The notes under the pieces are model-generated. The model ran no database searches, had not been told where the DNA came from, and saw only the letters and a program-made list of their open reading frames with translations. The position numbers and the translations under genes were made by a program. Of a DNA stretch of 64,000 bases, positions 59,161 through 64,000 are shown piece by piece; position 1 is the first letter of the stretch, and every line of letters begins with the position of its first letter. This stretch comes from Persicaria tinctoria (Eukaryota > Streptophyta > Magnoliopsida > Caryophyllales > Polygonaceae), in the NCBI GenBank assembly GCA_037127255.1, contig JBANSL010000004.1, forward strand, positions 35,552,467 through 35,616,466, given 5' to 3'.

Positions 59161-60730
59161 CGACGGTGATGATGAACGAGGATGGGAAGAGTGAAGGAGG
59201 AGATGATAGTGATGGAATTGGCTCCTCGGGATGGTGATGGTGAATGTGTAGGGGAATGCCGATTGTGATTAGGAGTGGTTGAAAGTAATAGGTTCATTTG
59301 AAGGTATGGTGAGGTGAGGTAAGGGAGTGGTTGAAGATTGTGTGTTGAATTGGTTAACCAATACCGGGAATTAAACCCCAAAATTAGTTCGGAAATGTTA
59401 GTTTTCCCGAATCCCGTTTTCTCGATCAACTAGATTTTTGAAATCGAAAAGGATATCGTCATTCGATAATTATTTTGAATTTCCGAGGTAAAAGGACGAA
59501 AATTGTTCGTTAAATTTATATTCCGATCGGAATCAGCTAAACGAGTTTTAAAACCGATTTAATTTCATTTTTAATTCTCTTTTTCCGAAAAATTAGGATT
59601 TTAAAATCTGAGCCTTTACATCATCCAGCTCTAAAAACAAGTCTCGTCCCCGAGACTAAAATCATTTTAAAACAGGAGATGAAGTTTGAAATTGGTGAGT
59701 CAAAGGATCATGCCATTGATCCCGTGAACACCTCATAAGTGCCCCTATGAGATCCTCACAGTACCGTTGTCGTGATCATAATATCCCCAATAAACCATAG
59801 TAAGAATATAATATGGGCCCCTACCACATCCTTAGTCCGACTCCTTGGCCATATCCACTTCGTGGGGCGTTATAATGAAAACTAAGGTCGCATTAGTTTC
59901 TTAAAATCCAAGTTAGTCTCTTTTGAAACACCATTCAAAATTTCAAGTTCGACGTTAGTCAAAATCATTTCGAACTTGTCAGTTCATCCTACCATACACC
60001 TCTAATGGCTAATCCCATATTCTCTTCCTAGGTTCAAAGTCATAATCAAATTTCAATAGTTCAGCTTTTATCATTTCTATCATCATGCATCGTATATAGA
60101 ATAACAATCATATCTCACGTTTATAGTTGGACATAACACATCAATGATGGTCGCATACCATAACATATCTAGCACATCATCACATCAACGAGGCTCATCA
60201 CATCATAACACCAAGGATCTGCACACAACTACCAAGCATAACCAAGAAATCAAAGAGATACCACTAACCAATCCCCAATCCAACTAGACAAAATCACCGC
60301 ACTTGCGAGATCAATGAAATATCTACATTCGGCTCGACCTAATCTTGGTCCCATCCGGCAGACCGACAGCAATGCGTAACCCACTTGTGCAGCACAAACT
60401 CAGCCTGGCAATGCATGTCTCAGATATGAAGCAGTAAGTAGCGCTAGAGTCAAACAATCATAGACACACACTAATCATGGAAAAGTATAGTACTTGCAGA
60501 AGTAGGGGCAGTACAACCATCGACTCTCATCTGGAATACGCAGGGTGGTAGGGCAGATCAATGTCACGGTCTCCAAAAGCCTAACCTCTCTCATATCCGG
60601 CCCCAAGTGGTCCTCTGTCTTCTCTACCTCTAGTAGTATCCTCTCTCCTCGGTCCATGGGGATGGGTCAAAAGCAGGAGACAATGTGTCTCGGAAAGTCT
60701 CAAAGGTGGTGCAAACGGGGTCCCGCTAGA
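59161..60730. other. Retroelement-derived non-coding DNA
   Basis: No intact ORF. The part from about 59640 to 60420 resembles non-coding sequence of Del/Tekay-type chromoviruses as I remember it. It probably belongs to the minus-strand element whose gag lies to the right; its pol is missing. Confidence 0.45.
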
Positions 60731-61782
60731 CTAGGGACAATGCATGGACCTATGGCCTCTGTTGTGGCAGGTGAAACATAGTGTACCCTTCCTAGGGCAG
60801 TGTTGTAGAACATGGCCCCTCTCGAAGCATCCATGGCAAGTGATACTCCTCACTCGCGCATCTCCTCCAAAGCCTTCTCTCCTGGATCTGTCGTCTCCGC
60901 GAGCATCTGCTGGTCTCGTTCTCTTCCCCTTAGGGCGAGAAGTGGTGAATGCAATCTCGGACAAGATCCGTTGCTGGTCATACAGGAGGATGACCTCCAG
61001 GAATCGATCAAAGCTGAGAACTCCCAACTGGAGGCATGCAGAAGTATGAGAGACGGCAGCTTCATCGATAACATGCGGATCAGGCTCTTGTCGGAAGGGC
61101 ACAAGTGAGCACAGTAGACCAACTCCTTCTTGAATTGGCAGACGATAGCAGAGACAAAAGTTGTTTGGTCGTAGTAGCCTCTCAGAAATGATACCTCCTG
61201 GGCTGACTGAATCCCAAGGGGGCGGTACTCTCTCAGCATCAAGCGCCTAAACTCCTCGTAGGTCCACTCAACCTGGTCTGTCTTATGTACAGACCAGCGG
61301 TAAAAAGCATCTCCCTGCAGACGGTCGGCGGCAAGTCTCTGTCTCTCTGAAGCGGGTATAGCAATGTGGTTGAACAACCCATCCATCTCACGGAACCATC
61401 TCTCAATATCCTCCCCAACCTCTAAAGTAAATGTCAGAGGACAGCACTGAGCTAGCGTCTTGACCCATTCGACACACTTCTCAGGGCGAGCATCGGCTAT
61501 GGGCTCAGTTGGCTGAACAGGAACCTCGGGCGTCGGTGTTGTAGATCGGGCTCCTCCTTGTAACTCGCTAAGAATGTAGTGAAGCGCCATCTCTAGCTGT
61601 CCAAGCCTAGTCTCTGTGGAAATCGGAGTCTGGTCGTCAGCCGGCGGAGTCGAAGCTCGCTCCTCAACGTGATCGTCAGCAGCGCGCTCCTCGACGCTCT
61701 CAATAGCAATCCGGAGGGGGCGTCCCCGGCCACGACGTGCCCTACCCCCATGCCCAACTGAACCGCATCTAGTATTGACCAT
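60731..61782 (-). pseudogene. Gag of a Ty3/Gypsy chromovirus-like element (frameshifted)
   Basis: It starts MVNTRCGSVGHGGRARRGRG on the minus strand. A Gag core follows with RWFREMDGLF, LQGDAFYRWSV and EEFRRLMLREYRPLG. The frame shifts near 61100, after which two zinc knuckles are read (CHGCFERGHVLQHC and CFTCHNRGHRSMHC). This layout fits Del/Tekay-type chromoviruses. No protease, reverse transcriptase or integrase follows in the remaining DNA, so the element is deleted. Confidence 0.8.
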
Positions 61783-62249
61783 GATAGCTACATCAACGAT
61801 TAATTTAAACACTCAGCACGGAAGCACTCGACGATTAATATGATCCTCTTCGAGGAGGATCGCCCTTAGGCCCAATTGCATATATCTATATATAAACGTA
61901 AGCATAGAGACGATCTATGCCGTCCCTCGAGGCCCGACTGGCCGGAGGGGCAAAAACCTCACGACCTACTAACTCAACATTCCAACCTCTGTGGTGTTAA
62001 TTGGAGTCTTCTAAGCCCATCTGTAAATAAAAGCTAGCATTTTATCTATCGTTCCCCGAGTTCTATATCCATAAGGGATGTCTATCGCTTTGGTCTCTAC
62101 CCACGAGATTGTTTCCCCTTTATTCATTTTAGGTTTAAGTCCAATTAAATTCATTTTGCCCTTTTGAAAAGATTTTCCAAATCCATTTGAAATCATTGGA
62201 CGATTTTCAAAACCACTCCAACCTATCATACTCGGATTGCAAAACCTCA
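61783..62249 (-). other. Leader between gag and primer site of the chromovirus-like element
   Basis: Untranslated leader of the minus-strand element. A minus ORF at 62011-62394 runs across primer site and LTR and is not a gene. Confidence 0.5.
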
Positions 62250-62260
62250 CTCTGATACCA
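62250..62260 (-). promoter_or_regulatory. Primer binding site of the chromovirus-like element (tRNA-Met type)
   Basis: The minus strand reads TGGTATCAGAG, four bases from the LTR end TTACA. Confidence 0.8.
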
Positions 62261-62264
62261 CCTT

Positions 62265-63044
62265 TGTAACGGCCCGGGATTATGATTTCCGAGTTACATT
62301 TCGAGGGATAAAACCCCTTGTTGGGATCTTGCGCTCCGAGTATAGGTTGAAGGTTTGAAACCGAAGATTTGTAGTTTAAAGCGGCATTTCGCACCCAAAT
62401 CCGGAAGGTCCGTTGGAGACTCCAAGGTAAACCCTTGTACCTGTCCTAAGTCTACAACACGGAAAACCTTTTTTCATGCAAATGGCATAAGTTCTAAAAA
62501 CGATACAACGGTAGCCACGGCAGAGCCGGGTCAAAATAGAGTATAAGTAGGGAGAAATCCCAAAAGCATGATTCTGGTGAAATCAGGTTTCAAACACTCA
62601 CTCTTCGCCAAATGAATGGACCCCGTCGTAACAACACAAAATCCAGCAGTGTATCGAGTACTTGAAACTAGACCACCAAGTCAGGTCAAGAGTCCGCCCG
62701 CGGATCCTAAAGACAGCGTTGAGGACATATAATATGCCTATACCTAGAATAAAGGATGCTCTAATGCAGTGCTGGAATTTAAGTCACACAAGCATGCTGA
62801 TAGTTTATAAATGCATAAAACGATTAAATGGATCCACATATAATGCCAAGTGGCATATCCAAGATCTCCAACTACATCATACATGTTCGTAGCACAAACG
62901 AGGTAGGACGCACGGTCATATCGAACGAGGTATAATCAACCATTCATGCCCATACCACAACCGAGGTAGGACGCTCGGTCATGCCGCATCATAAATGTAT
63001 AAATCAATCACACTATAACAGGAAAACCTGATGATGCTGGGTTG
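62265..63044 (-). repeat. 5' LTR (partial) of the chromovirus-like element
   Basis: It begins on + with TGTAACGGCCCGGG (LTR 3' end in element orientation) and runs right for at least ~780 bp until LTR F starts. It contains a GAGGTAGGACG...CGGTCAT phrase twice (near 62900 and 62964). The outer terminus was not found, so it is interrupted or truncated by F. Confidence 0.6.
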
Positions 63045-64000
63045 TGTTGTGAGCGGAATTTGCCATGTTTTACAGTAACTTTTATATCGATTTCTGTATA
63101 CATTTCATGCATTTAGGTTAAGATAGTACATAATCTATATAGTTTATGCTTATTTGCCAAAATTATGGAATCTACACCAGTTTCTGTTTAAATTGCAGAA
63201 ATCGAGGCATTTACAGCAATTCTACAGAAGGTCGGAAAAGCTCGGAAAACCACTACAGAAGTCCAAGGTCAAAGCAGCGTAACAAATCGGAGAGCCAAGT
63301 CTAGTCGACATCGAGTAACCCTACTCGACCTAGACGAGCCATGGTCGAGCAGCCTTGGTCGAGCACACCCTGATCGAGCAAGCCAGACACCCAGACTCCG
63401 GACCCTACTCGACCTCGACAAGCCCTGGTCGAGGTCGACTAGACCCAGATTCCAGAAGCTTCTCGACTTGGCTTGTCCGAGTAGAATTTGGATGTCTTGG
63501 CCATGAAGGAATCCGAAAGTTGCTGGGATCTATCCGATCTATCAAATCTATCCATGGAAGGCGGAATCTATCAACATGAAGACATACTTACCATAATTAG
63601 TTTTATCTTTTCCTTATGAATTTAATTCCATTAAACAATTTATTTATCTTTTAGCAATTTAGATAGAAATTTAGATATAGATAGATATCTTCTATCCTTG
63701 AATAGCTAGGGAATGAAGGCTATAAATAAAGCCCTAGGGGGCTGATTTTCATTCATTCAATTCCATCACAATTCAATTTCAGAGAGAAGTAAGTAGTTCC
63801 ACAGATCTTTTGTGGAATTCATCTTCTATCCCTATGAGCATGATTCTTTTGCGAGAGTTGAAGGTGATCCTTGTTTGTGTTATTGAAGCGAAAGTGATCT
63901 TAATGCAACTTGGATTAATTATGTGAAAAAGGGTTAGTAACAATTAGGGTTTATGCGAGAGCCTCTATATGCCTATTTGTTAATGACGAAAGTTATTTGA
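63045..64000 (+). mobile_element. Element F: start of another Athila-like LTR, cut by window end
   Basis: TGTTGTGAGCGGAATTTGCC begins a family LTR with modules at 63300-63440 and a TATA box at 63721-63728. Compared with element C it lacks about 209 bp between TTCCACAGA and CAGATCTTTT. Whether it is a 5' LTR, a 3' LTR or a solo LTR cannot be told. GGTTG (63040-63044) would be its left duplication. Confidence 0.85.

Noticed and set aside
60545..61108. Plus-strand ORFs opposite the chromovirus-like Gag
   Set aside because: The minus strand carries the two zinc knuckles and the Gag core; the plus frames have no recognisable content.

Overview
The window is plant nuclear DNA from an accessory, repeat-packed region. 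I infer a eudicot, and I cannot name the species. No intact host gene is visible. About two thirds of the window is one superfamily of non-autonomous Athila-like (Ty3/Gypsy) LTR retrotransposons. Their LTRs are about 1.6-2.3 kb, start TGTTGTGAG and end CAACA, and flank a tRNA-Asp-type primer site (TGGCGYCGTTGCCGGGGA). Three of them (A, C, D) carry one long reading frame: Athila-type Gag, retropepsin, a Ser/Arg/Asp-rich repeat linker, and the C-terminal tail of integrase. Reverse transcriptase, RNase H and the integrase core are absent, so any mobility must be supplied in trans.

Layout. 1-16942: element B (+), cut by the window start. It has a different, unrecognised 276-codon ORF and is split at 2885/14514 by composite element A (-, 2890-14513, TSD TATGC). 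A is a tandem LTR-body-LTR-body-truncated LTR array that shares a single pair of target duplications. 17416-26944: element C (+, TSD TGGAG, two 2258-bp LTRs). 27450-37469: a roughly 10-kb region bounded by inverted repeats. It holds intron-containing fragments of host genes (organellar-type lysyl-tRNA synthetase on +, EPSIN-type clathrin adaptor on -) and looks like a Pack-MULE or similar gene-capturing transposon. Stowaway MITEs, an AT-rich tandem repeat and a degenerate tRNA-like sequence lie in or beside it. 39399-46153: a Ty1/Copia element (Ale/RE-type) with 219-bp LTRs and a decayed gag-pol, split in gag by a minus-strand solo LTR of the Athila-like family (40063-42099, TSD ATCTC). 47254-50171: the 3' portion of a CACTA transposon with a decayed Transposase_24-type gene. 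50522-59155: element D (+, TSD AGTGG). 60731-63044: a deleted chromovirus-like Gypsy element (-) with gag and part of an LTR. 63045-64000: the start of another Athila-like LTR (F), running out of the window.

The most unusual signal is a 10-bp module, TCGA-NN-TCGA. It occurs dozens of times in the LTRs, in the coding linker and in the 3' non-coding DNA of every member of the family. The NN dinucleotides differ between subfamilies but agree between the LTR and the interior of the same element, which suggests concerted evolution or a shared function. A second recurrent signal is TAAGTATGGGG, which is the terminal polypurine-tract sequence and also occurs at two internal sites per element. All coding regions in the window carry stops or frameshifts except the ORF of B, and several of the stops look like cytosine-deamination products. 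All comparisons are by eye within the window; no database search or alignment was run.
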